Source: Pseudomonas sp. Irchel 3E13
GTDB taxonomy: Bacteria; Pseudomonadota; Gammaproteobacteria; Pseudomonadales; Pseudomonadaceae
Direction: 5' to 3'
NCBI RefSeq assembly: GCF_900187455.1
Contig: NZ_FYDX01000021.1
Location: forward strand, 60,419-124,418
Length of the DNA: 64,000 nucleotides
Each line of letters opens with the position of its first letter. The stretch's first letter is position 1. The position numbers were made by a program, and so were the translations under genes. Below the pieces are notes generated by a model. The model saw nothing but the letters and a program-made list of their open reading frames with translations. It was not told where the DNA came from and made no database searches. Shown one piece after another: positions 29,575-37,667 of this stretch.

Positions 29575-30398
29575 ACGATCTCGAACTGATGCCCCACGTG
29601 GTGGCGCTGGCGCGCCGCGCCGGCACCGCGATCCTGCCGTTCTGGCGCGTGAACGTGGCGGTAACGGCCAAGGCCGACGAATCGCCGGTCACCGCCGCCG
29701 ACCTCGCCGCGCACGACGTCATCGCCGAGGGCTTGCAGGCACTGGCGCCGGATATTCCGGTGCTGTCCGAGGAAGACTGCGACATCGCCCTCGAAGAGCG
29801 CCAGCGCTGGCAGCGCTGGTGGCTGGTGGACCCGTTGGACGGCACCAAGGAGTTCATCGCCGGGACTGAAGAGTTCACCGTGAATATCGCCCTGGTCGAG
29901 CAAGGCCGTGTGGTCTTCGGCGTGGTGGTGATGCCGGTCACTGGCCGTTGCTACTACGGTGGCCGGGGCCTCGGCGCCTGGCGCGCGGAAGCCGATGGCA
30001 AGGTGCAGCCGATCAAGGTTCGCCTGGCGCCGCCGGTGGGTGAGTCGTTCACCGTGGTCGCCAGTCGCCGTCATTCCAGCCCGCAGCAGGAGCGTTTGCT
30101 GGCCGGCCTCGGCGAAGCGCTGGGGGCGCTGGAGCTGGCCAATATCGGCAGTTCGCTGAAGTTCTGCCTGCTGGCCGAAGGCGCCGCCGATTGCTACCCG
30201 CGACTGGCGCCGACCTCGCAGTGGGACACCGCGGCCGCGCAAGGGGTGCTGGAAGGGGCGGGCGGTGAAGTGCTTGGTCTGGACGGCGAGGCCTTTGTTT
30301 ATCCGCCGCGCGAATCGCTGCTCAACCCGTTCTTCCTTGGCCTGCCCGCCGCCGCGCCGTGGCGCGGCAAGCTGCTGGCACTGGCGTCAGCGATGTAG
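29571..30398 (+). CDS. cysQ: 3'(2'),5'-bisphosphate nucleotidase CysQ
   Basis: This 275-residue enzyme removes the 3'-phosphate of PAP, the by-product of sulfate activation. It belongs to the inositol monophosphatase-like superfamily: metal-binding residues lie in SEEDCDIAL and VDPLDGTKEF, and the later motif YPRLAPTSQWDTAAAQGVL is complete. It overlaps nudE by four bases at its start. Its 3' end overlaps the convergent thioesterase gene by 12 bases. Confidence 0.95.
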   Translation: MNDLELMPHVVALARRAGTAILPFWRVNVAVTAKADESPVTAADLAAHDVIAEGLQALAPDIPVLSEEDCDIALEERQRWQRWWLVDPLDGTKEFIAGTEEFTVNIALVEQGRVVFGVVVMPVTGRCYYGGRGLGAWRAEADGKVQPIKVRLAPPVGESFTVVASRRHSSPQQERLLAGLGEALGALELANIGSSLKFCLLAEGAADCYPRLAPTSQWDTAAAQGVLEGAGGEVLGLDGEAFVYPPRESLLNPFFLGLPAAAPWRGKLLALASAM

Positions 30399-30842
30399 GA
30401 CGTACTGCCCGTCGAACGCCACGGCGGGCGCTTCACTGTTCTCGTTGAACACCTGGGTGTGCAGGCTCAGGCGCGCCCGGCCATAGCGCTGATAGGTGCT
30501 GACGAAACGCTGCCAGACCTTCTCCTCCGGCGCCTCGCACACGGCGATGGCCGCGCCGGTCACGGGCAGTGGATAACTGATCCGGCCTTCCTGGATGACG
30601 ATATGCCCGTCATCGATCCCCGCCTCGCGCAAGCGCAGGTGCAACCAGCCCCAGCCCGCCAGCACCGCGCCGCAGTACAGGCTGCCGCCGAACATGGTGC
30701 TCTTGTGGTTGACGTTGGCGTCCAGCGGCAATTGCAGGCGCAGGCGTTGCTGTTGCCAGTCGAGGACCTTGAGGCCCATGTCGCGGGTCAGCGGGATGTC
30801 TTGGTGCAGGACGTTTTCCAAGTAGTGGCTGTCGCTGCTCAT
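30387..30842 (-). CDS. YiiD-C-terminal-like hotdog thioesterase
   Basis: This 151-residue protein resembles the putative thioesterase domain (YiiD C-terminal type): PLTRDMGLKVLDW, NVNHKSTMFGGSLYCGAVLAGWGWL and the closing QVFNENSEAPAVAFDGQYVL. The family is predicted to act on acyl thioesters without a defined substrate. Its start overlaps the dctD stop by one base, so it is probably the last gene of the dctB-dctD transcript. It overlaps cysQ tail to tail. Confidence 0.8.
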   Translation of the reverse strand: MSSDSHYLENVLHQDIPLTRDMGLKVLDWQQQRLRLQLPLDANVNHKSTMFGGSLYCGAVLAGWGWLHLRLREAGIDDGHIVIQEGRISYPLPVTGAAIAVCEAPEEKVWQRFVSTYQRYGRARLSLHTQVFNENSEAPAVAFDGQYVLHR

Positions 30843-32254
30843 CAGCGGGTTTCCTCCAGGTCGTCAGCGGCGCTGGCGTTGCTGTCGGCGAAGCTCAGGC
30901 CGTGTTTGCGCAGCTTGTCGTGCAGGGTCTTGCGCGGGATGCCGAGGGCTTCGGCGAGGCTGCGCATGGAGTTGTGCGTGCGCGCCAGTTCCGCGGCGAT
31001 CAGCGAGCGTTCGAAATGCTCGACCTGTTCACTGAGGTTGCCGTTGGCCGGTGGCAGGTCCAGTGGCGCGGCGGCGCTTTCGGCCTGGCCGTCCAGCGCC
31101 AGCTCAAGGCCGAGGGCGAAGCGTTCGGCGGCGTTCTGCAACTCGCGCACATTGCCCGGCCAGCCGTGGCGCAGCAGCATCGCCCGTTGCGCCGGCTGCA
31201 ACGCGTGCGGCGGCAGGCCGTGGCGCTCGCTGGCGGCATCGGCGAAGTGCTGGAACAGCACCAGCACGTCGTCGCCACGCTCGCGCAGCGGCGGAATGCG
31301 CAGCGGCGCGACGTTGAGCCGGTAGTAGAGGTCGGCGCGGAAGCGGCCCTGGTCGGCGGCCTGGCGCAGGTCTTCCTTGGTCGCGGCGATGACGCGGATA
31401 TCCAGCGGAATCTGCTGGTTGCCGCCGAGGCGTTCCAGCACGCGCTCCTGCAACATGCGCAGCAATTTGACCTGGACATCCAGGCTCATGCTTTCGATTT
31501 CGTCGAGGAACAGCGTGCCGCCGTTGGCGAATTCGAACTTGCCGATGCGGCGTTTCTGCGCGCCGGTGAAGGCGCCGGGCTCATGGCCGAACAGCTCGCT
31601 TTCCACCACCGACTCGGCCAGGGCGCCGGCGTTGATCGCCACGAAAGGACCGTCGCGGCGGCTGGACAGGTCGTGCAGGGCGCGGGCCACGACTTCCTTG
31701 CCTGCGCCGGTTTCACCGAGGATCAGCACGTCGGCGCGGGTCGCGGCGAGGGCGCCGATCTGCTCGCGCAGGCGCAGGATCGGTGCCGACTGGCCGACCA
31801 GTCGGGCACTGAGTTCGTGGCGGTCGCTGAGGGCCAGGCGCAGGCTGCGGTTGTCCAGCACCAGGCGGCGCAGGGCCAGGGCGCGGCGCACGCTGTCGAG
31901 CAGGGCATCGCTGGCGAAGGGTTTTTCGAGGAAGTCATAGGCGCCGGCGCGCATCGCCTGCACCGCCAGCGGCACATCGCCGTGGCCGGTGATCAACAGC
32001 ACCGGCAGTTCCGGGTCCTGGCCGTGCAGTTGTTCCAGCAATTGCAGGCCGTCGATGCCGGGCATGCGGATATCGCTGACCACCACGCCCGGCCAGTCGG
32101 CTTCGATACGTTGGGCCAGGCCCTGGGCGTCGCTCAGCGGCAGCACGCGCAGGCCGGCGAGGTCGAGGGTCTGGCTCAGGGCCTGGCGCAGGTGCGGGTC
32201 GTCGTCGACCAGGATTACCTGGATGCGGCTGTCGATCAGCGTCTCGGTGGTCAT
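30842..32254 (-). CDS. dctD: C4-dicarboxylate response regulator DctD (sigma-54 activator)
   Basis: This 470-residue activator has a receiver domain (VDDDP, phospho-acceptor D61 in VVVSDIRMPG, K in FLEKPF), a central AAA+ domain with Walker A GETGAGKE, the sigma-54 contact loop GAFTGA and Walker B GGTLFLDEIE, and a C-terminal Fis-type helix-turn-helix (HNSMRSLAEALGIPRKTLHDKLRKHG). It is paired with dctB. In P. aeruginosa DctBD switches on dctA and dctPQM with RpoN; neither transporter is in this window. It overlaps dctB by four bases. Confidence 0.95.
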   Translation of the reverse strand: MTTETLIDSRIQVILVDDDPHLRQALSQTLDLAGLRVLPLSDAQGLAQRIEADWPGVVVSDIRMPGIDGLQLLEQLHGQDPELPVLLITGHGDVPLAVQAMRAGAYDFLEKPFASDALLDSVRRALALRRLVLDNRSLRLALSDRHELSARLVGQSAPILRLREQIGALAATRADVLILGETGAGKEVVARALHDLSSRRDGPFVAINAGALAESVVESELFGHEPGAFTGAQKRRIGKFEFANGGTLFLDEIESMSLDVQVKLLRMLQERVLERLGGNQQIPLDIRVIAATKEDLRQAADQGRFRADLYYRLNVAPLRIPPLRERGDDVLVLFQHFADAASERHGLPPHALQPAQRAMLLRHGWPGNVRELQNAAERFALGLELALDGQAESAAAPLDLPPANGNLSEQVEHFERSLIAAELARTHNSMRSLAEALGIPRKTLHDKLRKHGLSFADSNASAADDLEETR

Positions 32255-34065
32255 GCCGAGTGGTCCTCCGAAGTCTTAAGATTGGCGCCGGGCTTGGCCA
32301 CGCGCAGTTGCAGGGTCAGCAGCGCGCCGCCCTCGGGGTGGTTGGCCAGCAGCAACTCACCGCCCAGCGCGCGCATCAGCGTGTCGCAGATCGCCAGGCC
32401 CAGGCCAAGGCCCTGGGTGCGGGTCTTGGTGGTGAAAAACGGTTCGCGGGCACGGGCCATGGCCTGGCTGGTGAAGCCCGGGCCGTTGTCGCGAATGGTC
32501 AGGTAGACGTAGTCTTCACGCCGCTCGGCACTTATCCACAGTTTGCGGGGATTGGCTTTTTCGGTGAGGGCGTCGAGGGCGTTGGCCAGCAGGTTGCCGA
32601 GCACCTGGCGCAGGCGGGTTTCACCGGCCTGCACCCAGAACGTGGCTTCGGGCAGGTCGCGGATCAGCTCGACGGCCATTGCCCGGCGGCGCTTGGCCAA
32701 CAGCGCCAGTGCGTCGTCCAGCGCCGGTTGCAGGGCCACGCTTTCCGGCGCGTGGCGGTCGCGGCGGGCGAAGGCGCGCAGGTGGGCGATGATCGAGGCC
32801 ATGCGTCCGGTCAGTTCGTTGATCAGCTTGAGGTTGCCGCGGGCGTCGTCGATGCGCTGGTGGTCGAGCAGCACTTCGGCGTTCTCGGCGTAGCTGCGAA
32901 TGGCCGCCAGCGGCTGGTTGAGTTCGTGGCTGATGCTCGCCGACATGGTGCCGAGCACCGACAACTTGCCGGCCTGGACCAGTTCGTCCTGGGCGCGGGC
33001 GGCTTCTTGCTGGGCTTGCTCACGCTCCAGCACTTCGCTTTTCAGGCGGCTGTTGAGGCCTTCAAGGTCGGCGGTACGGTCGGCCACGCGCTTTTCCGAG
33101 TCGTGACGGGCGCGGGCTTCGAAGTCGATACGGTCCATGTAATGCCGGCGCCGCTGCATGACCAGCCCGACCAGCAGCATCACCGCCAGCAGGGTGGCGC
33201 CACCGACGGCCAGCACCGTACTCACCGAGCGGTCCACCAGTGCCCGCGGGGCGAGGATGTTCACCTCCCAGCCAGTTTCCGGAATCGGCCGGGTCTGCAC
33301 GAGCCAGGCCTGGCGGTTGAGGTTCAGCGGCTTGGGCTCCTGGGTCGGATAGGGCTGGATCGCGGTGATCGCCTGGCGTTCTTCATCGGTCAGCGGCCGG
33401 GTGGCACGGAAGCGCCAGTCGGGGCGCGAGGTCAGTACCACCACGCCGTTGCTGTCGGTCAGCAGCAATTGTTCGGGGGTTTTGCCCCAGAGGGTTTCGG
33501 TGTGGTCCAGGTCGACCTTGACCACCAGCACGCCGATGACCTCCTCGCCTTGCCACACGGGCGCGCCGAAGAAGTAGCCGCGCTTGGCCGAGGTGGTGCC
33601 CTGGCCGAAGAAGCGCCCCAGGCGCCCGGCGGTGGCTTCGCTGAAGTACGGGCGGAAGGCGAAATTGCGGCCGATGAAGCTGTCTTTCTTGTCCCAGTTG
33701 GAGGCGGCCAGGGTGTTGCCCTTGGCGTCCATCAGGTAGATCACTTCGGCGCCGGTCTGGCTGCTGATTTCCTTGAGCCGGCGGTTGGCGTTGGTCAGGT
33801 ATTCCAGGCGAAACGGATCGGCCAGGACGGCGCGCAGGGTCGGCAGGTCGCCGAGAATCTGCGGCAGGGCTTCGTAGCGGTGCAGGATGCCCAGCAGGTT
33901 GGCGACGTAGAGGTCGAGGGTCTGGCGGTTCTGGCTGGCCAGCTCTTCCTGGTAATAGTGTTCGGCCAGGTGCTTGAGTGGCCAGAGCAGCGGCGCCAGA
34001 CACAGGGCCAACAGGGCCAGGCTGCGCCAGCGGGGACGGCGGGGAGTGCTGGGGGTCATGGTCAT
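32251..34065 (-). CDS. dctB: C4-dicarboxylate sensor kinase DctB
   Basis: This 604-residue kinase has TM helices at about residues 15-32 and 280-303 around a large periplasmic PAS/Cache-like sensor (YLMDAKGNTLAASNWDKKDSFIGRNFAFRPYF and following). A coiled-coil follows, then the phospho-histidine in MSASISHELNQPLAAIRSY and an ATPase domain (LGNLLANALDAL, DNGPGF, TQGLGLGLAICDTLM). The start at 34065 or the ATG two codons later is possible; no Shine-Dalgarno sequence is visible because a terminator hairpin sits directly upstream. Confidence 0.94.
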   Translation of the reverse strand: MTMTPSTPRRPRWRSLALLALCLAPLLWPLKHLAEHYYQEELASQNRQTLDLYVANLLGILHRYEALPQILGDLPTLRAVLADPFRLEYLTNANRRLKEISSQTGAEVIYLMDAKGNTLAASNWDKKDSFIGRNFAFRPYFSEATAGRLGRFFGQGTTSAKRGYFFGAPVWQGEEVIGVLVVKVDLDHTETLWGKTPEQLLLTDSNGVVVLTSRPDWRFRATRPLTDEERQAITAIQPYPTQEPKPLNLNRQAWLVQTRPIPETGWEVNILAPRALVDRSVSTVLAVGGATLLAVMLLVGLVMQRRRHYMDRIDFEARARHDSEKRVADRTADLEGLNSRLKSEVLEREQAQQEAARAQDELVQAGKLSVLGTMSASISHELNQPLAAIRSYAENAEVLLDHQRIDDARGNLKLINELTGRMASIIAHLRAFARRDRHAPESVALQPALDDALALLAKRRRAMAVELIRDLPEATFWVQAGETRLRQVLGNLLANALDALTEKANPRKLWISAERREDYVYLTIRDNGPGFTSQAMARAREPFFTTKTRTQGLGLGLAICDTLMRALGGELLLANHPEGGALLTLQLRVAKPGANLKTSEDHSA

Positions 34066-34070
34066 CGCAA

Positions 34071-34094
34071 CAAAGCGCCAGAAAGATCTGGCGC
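34071..34094 (-). terminator. Terminator of the rml operon, directly before dctB
   Basis: GCGCCAGA / TCTGGCGC, an 8-base perfect stem with a 4-base loop (34075-34094), is followed by TTTGTT on the minus strand, nine bases past the rmlD stop. It lies only 9 bases from the dctB start codon. The short U-tract suggests partial termination. Confidence 0.65.
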
Positions 34095-34102
34095 ATTATG
34101 CG

Positions 34103-34963
34103 CTACTTCAGGCAGTCGATCAGCGCCTGATGCCAGTCGGGCTGACTGACGTTCCACTCGCGTTGCAGGCGGCTGCAGTCGAGGCGCGAGTTCAACGGCC
34201 GGCGTGCCGGCGTCGGGTATTCGCTGGACGGGATCGGCAGCAGATTGGCGCAGAGTTTGCCCTGGGCCTTGAGCTGCTCGCCGATCGCCTGGGCAAAACC
34301 GAACCACGAGGTTTCACCCTGCGCGGTCAGGTGGTAGACGCCCCAGGCGCCGGCCTGGCCGGCTTGCCAGCGCTCGATCAACTGACGGGTGCTGTCGGCG
34401 ATGGTCCCGGCCCAGGTCGGCGCGCCAATCTGATCGGCGACGATGCGCAGTTCCGGCTTCTCTTGCAGCAGGCGCTGCATGGTCAGCAGGAAATTGCGGC
34501 CGTGGGTCGAGTAGACCCAACTGGTGCGCAGGATCAGGTGCTGCCCACCCACCGCGGCGATGGCCTGTTCGCCGGCCAGCTTGCTGTGCCCGTAGACACC
34601 CAGCGGGTTCGGCGTGTCGTCTTCGGTGTAAGGCCCGGTCTTGCTGCCGTCGAAGACGTAGTCGGTGGAGTAGTGGATCAGCGGAACGCCGAGGCGCGCA
34701 GCTTCTTCAGCGAAGATACCGGGCGCCGTGGCGTTGATCGCGAAGGCCAGTTCCGGCTCGTTCTCGGCCTGGTCCACCGCCGTGTGCGCGGCGGCGTTGA
34801 TGATCAGGTCGGGGGCGATGGCGCGAACCTGTTCGGCAATGCGCTCCGGGTACGCGAGGTCGAGTTGGTCGCTGCCGAGGATGTGCAACCGGCCAAGCGT
34901 GCCCAGCGCGTGCTGGAGGGCCTGGGCGACCTGACCATTACGGCCAATGACGAGGATGTTCAC
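34103..34963 (-). CDS. rfbD: dTDP-4-dehydrorhamnose reductase RmlD
   Basis: This 286-residue short-chain dehydrogenase makes dTDP-L-rhamnose, the last step of the pathway. It shows the nucleotide-binding GRNGQVAQAL at the N-terminus, ADLIINAAAHTAVDQAE-type sequence (residues about 50-66), STDYVFDG and the catalytic YGHSK. It overlaps rmlC by four bases and ends the rml operon. Confidence 0.95.
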   Translation of the reverse strand: MNILVIGRNGQVAQALQHALGTLGRLHILGSDQLDLAYPERIAEQVRAIAPDLIINAAAHTAVDQAENEPELAFAINATAPGIFAEEAARLGVPLIHYSTDYVFDGSKTGPYTEDDTPNPLGVYGHSKLAGEQAIAAVGGQHLILRTSWVYSTHGRNFLLTMQRLLQEKPELRIVADQIGAPTWAGTIADSTRQLIERWQAGQAGAWGVYHLTAQGETSWFGFAQAIGEQLKAQGKLCANLLPIPSSEYPTPARRPLNSRLDCSRLQREWNVSQPDWHQALIDCLK

Positions 34964-35505
34964 GGGAACAGGTCCGCGTCACACAGCAGTTTGCCGTTCT
35001 GGTCCTTGGCCGAGAGTTGTGGCTCACCGTCCAGTTCCCAGTCGATGGCCAGGGTCGGGTCGTTCCAGAGGACGCAGCGTTCAGCGGCTGGGTTGTAGTA
35101 ATCGGTGGTCTTGTACAGGAACTCGGCGTGGTCGCTCAGCACGTAGAACCCGTGGGCGAAGCCTGGTGGAATCCACAACTGACGGTTGTTTTGCGCCGAC
35201 AGATGAATACTGGTCCAGCGTCCGAAGTTGACCGAGCTACGGCGCAAGTCGACGGCCACATCGAGCACCTCGCCCGCGGTGACCCGCACCACTTTTCCCT
35301 GGGCATTTTCAATCTGGTAGTGCAGGCCACGCAGCACGCCTTTTTGCGAGCGTGAATGATTGTCCTGAACAAAATGAGCGGCTACGCCGGTTTTTTCAGC
35401 AAACACGCGTTCGTTGAAGCTCTCGTAGAAAAAACCCCGGGCATCTCCGAAAACCGTGGGCTCCAGAATCAGAACTTCCGGCAGGGTACTGGCAGTTACC
35501 TTCAT
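34960..35505 (-). CDS. rfbC: dTDP-4-dehydrorhamnose 3,5-epimerase RmlC
   Basis: This 181-residue cupin epimerises dTDP-4-keto-6-deoxyglucose at C3 and C5. The motifs FYESFNERVFAE, VQDNHSRSQKGVLRGLHYQ, GEVLDVAVDLRRSS and WIPPGFAHGFYVL are complete, including the active-site histidine in GLHYQ. It overlaps both rmlA upstream and rmlD downstream by four bases. Confidence 0.96.
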   Translation of the reverse strand: MKVTASTLPEVLILEPTVFGDARGFFYESFNERVFAEKTGVAAHFVQDNHSRSQKGVLRGLHYQIENAQGKVVRVTAGEVLDVAVDLRRSSVNFGRWTSIHLSAQNNRQLWIPPGFAHGFYVLSDHAEFLYKTTDYYNPAAERCVLWNDPTLAIDWELDGEPQLSAKDQNGKLLCDADLFP

Positions 35506-36377
35506 TGTGTTTTGCTCATCAGTCCAAGCAGGTATTGGCCATAGCCGGTTTTGCTCAGGGCTTCGGCCCGAGCGGTCAGCTCTGCCTCGTTGATCCAGCC
35601 CTGCTGGAAAGCGATCTCTTCGAGGCAGGCGACTTTCAGACCCTGACGATGCTCGATGGTCTGCACATACTGAGACGCCTCAAGCAGGCTGTCGTGGGTG
35701 CCGGTGTCCAGCCAGGCGAAGCCACGGCCGAATCGCTCCACGCGCAGGTCGCCGCGCTTCAGGTAGGCGTTGTTGACGTCAGTGATCTCCAGCTCGCCGC
35801 GTGCCGAGGGTTTGACGGAGCGGGCGATGCTCACCACATCGTTGTCGTAGAAATACAAGCCGGTCACTGCGTAGTTGGACTTCGGTACCGCCGGCTTCTC
35901 CTCAATGGAAAGCACGCGACCGTCAGCGTCGTATTCGACCACGCCGAAGCGCTCGGGCCCCTTGACCCAGTAGCCGAATACCGTCGCACCGTGACCATGA
36001 CTGGCCGCTTTGAGCAACTGCGCGGTAAAGCCCTGGCCATGGAAGATGTTGTCGCCCAGCACCAGGCACACGGAATCGTCTCCGATAAAGTTTTCACCAA
36101 TCAGAAAAGCCTGGGCCAGGCCGTCCGGGGTGGGTTGCTCGGCGTAGCTGATATCGATGCCAAACTGGCTGCCATCGCCGAGTAACTGGCGGTATTGCGG
36201 CAGATCGCGTGGAGTGGAAATCACCAGGATTTCGCGGATCCCGGCAAGCATCAGTACCGAAATCGGGTAGTAGATCATCGGTTTGTCGTAGATCGGCAGC
36301 AGCTGCTTGGACACACCGAGAGTGATGGGGTGCAGGCGGGTGCCGGAGCCGCCCGCCAGGACAATACCTTTGGTCAT
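35502..36377 (-). CDS. rfbA: Glucose-1-phosphate thymidylyltransferase RmlA
   Basis: This 291-residue enzyme makes dTDP-glucose, the first committed step. It begins MTKGIVLAGGSGTRLHPIT, the nucleotide-binding signature, and carries KPMIYYPISVLMLAGI and VLGDNIFHG. I chose ATG at 36377, which overlaps the rmlB stop by four bases; the longer frame runs back through rmlB. In this family it is inhibited by dTDP-rhamnose. Confidence 0.96.
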   Translation of the reverse strand: MTKGIVLAGGSGTRLHPITLGVSKQLLPIYDKPMIYYPISVLMLAGIREILVISTPRDLPQYRQLLGDGSQFGIDISYAEQPTPDGLAQAFLIGENFIGDDSVCLVLGDNIFHGQGFTAQLLKAASHGHGATVFGYWVKGPERFGVVEYDADGRVLSIEEKPAVPKSNYAVTGLYFYDNDVVSIARSVKPSARGELEITDVNNAYLKRGDLRVERFGRGFAWLDTGTHDSLLEASQYVQTIEHRQGLKVACLEEIAFQQGWINEAELTARAEALSKTGYGQYLLGLMSKTQ

Positions 36378-37456
36378 GCAATCAGGTCCTTGAAATCGGA
36401 GTTGCCCAGGCGTTGTCCCTGGTAGCTGCCGTCTTGTACGTGGCGGCACCATTCCAGGTTATCCAGATACCACTGGACGGTCTTGCGCAGGCCGGTTTCG
36501 AAGGTTTCTTCGGGAACCCAGCCCAGTTCGCGTTCGATCTTGCCGGCGTCGATGGCGTAGCGCTGATCGTGGCCAGGACGGTCCTGGACGAAGGTGATGA
36601 GGTCGGCATAGCTGGCAACACCTTGCGGACGTTGCGGCGCCAGTTCTTCGAGCAGGGCGCAGATGCCGCGCACGACATCGATATTCTTCTGTTCGTTGTG
36701 ACCGCCAATGTTGTAGGTCTCGCCCACCACACCTTCGCTCACGACCTTGAGCAGGGCGCGGGCGTGGTCTTCGACGAACAGCCAGTCGCGGACTTGCAGG
36801 CCATTGCCATAGACCGGCAGCGGCTTGCCCGCCAGGGCGTTGAGGATCACCAGCGGAATGAGTTTTTCCGGGAAGTGGAACGGACCGTAGTTGTTCGAAC
36901 AGTTGGTCAGCAGCACCGGCAGGCCGTAGGTACGGTGCCAGGCGCGGACCAGATGGTCGGATGCAGCCTTGCTGGCCGAGTACGGCGAGCTTGGCGCGTA
37001 AGGCGTGGTCTCGGTGAACAGGTCATCGACACCGTGCAGGTCGCCGTACACTTCGTCGGTGGAGATATGGTGGAAGCGGAACGCTTCACGCTCGCCGGCC
37101 GGCAGTTTCGTCCAGTAAGCGCGGGCTGCTTCCAGCAGGCTGTAGGTGCCGACGATGTTGGTCTGGATGAAGTCCGACGGACCGTCGATGGAACGGTCGA
37201 CATGGGATTCAGCGGCCAGGTGCATGATCGCGTGCGGCTGGAAGCGCTCGAGGATCGCGCTGACGGTTGCCTGGTCGACGATGTCGGCCTGGACGAACTC
37301 ATAGCGGGTATTCGTCGCGACGCTGTGCAACGACTCCAGGTTGCCGGCGTAGGTCAACTTGTCCAGGTTGAGCACTTCGTGGTCGGTGTTGTCGATCAGG
37401 TGGCGCACCAGCGCCGAGCCGATGAATCCAGCTCCACCGGTGATGAGAATTCGCAT
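36374..37456 (-). CDS. rfbB: dTDP-glucose 4,6-dehydratase RmlB
   Basis: This 360-residue enzyme catalyses the second step, using bound NAD. It starts MRILITGGAGFIGSALVRHL (Rossmann motif GGAGFIG), has MHLAAESHVDRSIDGP, ISTDEVYGDL and the catalytic YSASKAASDH. It is the first gene of the rmlBACD operon, preceded by AAGGCGG. The long upstream extension of the frame is not protein-like. The 211-base gap to the divergent gene should hold promoters for both. Confidence 0.96.
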   Translation of the reverse strand: MRILITGGAGFIGSALVRHLIDNTDHEVLNLDKLTYAGNLESLHSVATNTRYEFVQADIVDQATVSAILERFQPHAIMHLAAESHVDRSIDGPSDFIQTNIVGTYSLLEAARAYWTKLPAGEREAFRFHHISTDEVYGDLHGVDDLFTETTPYAPSSPYSASKAASDHLVRAWHRTYGLPVLLTNCSNNYGPFHFPEKLIPLVILNALAGKPLPVYGNGLQVRDWLFVEDHARALLKVVSEGVVGETYNIGGHNEQKNIDVVRGICALLEELAPQRPQGVASYADLITFVQDRPGHDQRYAIDAGKIERELGWVPEETFETGLRKTVQWYLDNLEWCRHVQDGSYQGQRLGNSDFKDLIA

Positions 37457-37667
37457 GTCGGGGCCGCCTTTATTCCGTAACTTGCATTGAGCAACGGCTA
37501 CATACTTGTGTGCCGTCGCAGACGGTGCAAGCGGATTGTGCCGGATACGTTGTTTGTCATGCTTTATGCAACGAACTTTAGGCCAACTGTGCAGAATTTT
37601 TATCGATGCACTTGCGTTAGCGCCGGACAGATGGCGATATAACCTCAAAAAAACCGAGGTCCCCGCG

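Noticed and set aside
30902..34149. Plus-strand frames of 534 and 629 codons opposite dctD and dctB
   Set aside because: They are shadows of the two-component genes, which carry every expected motif on the minus strand.
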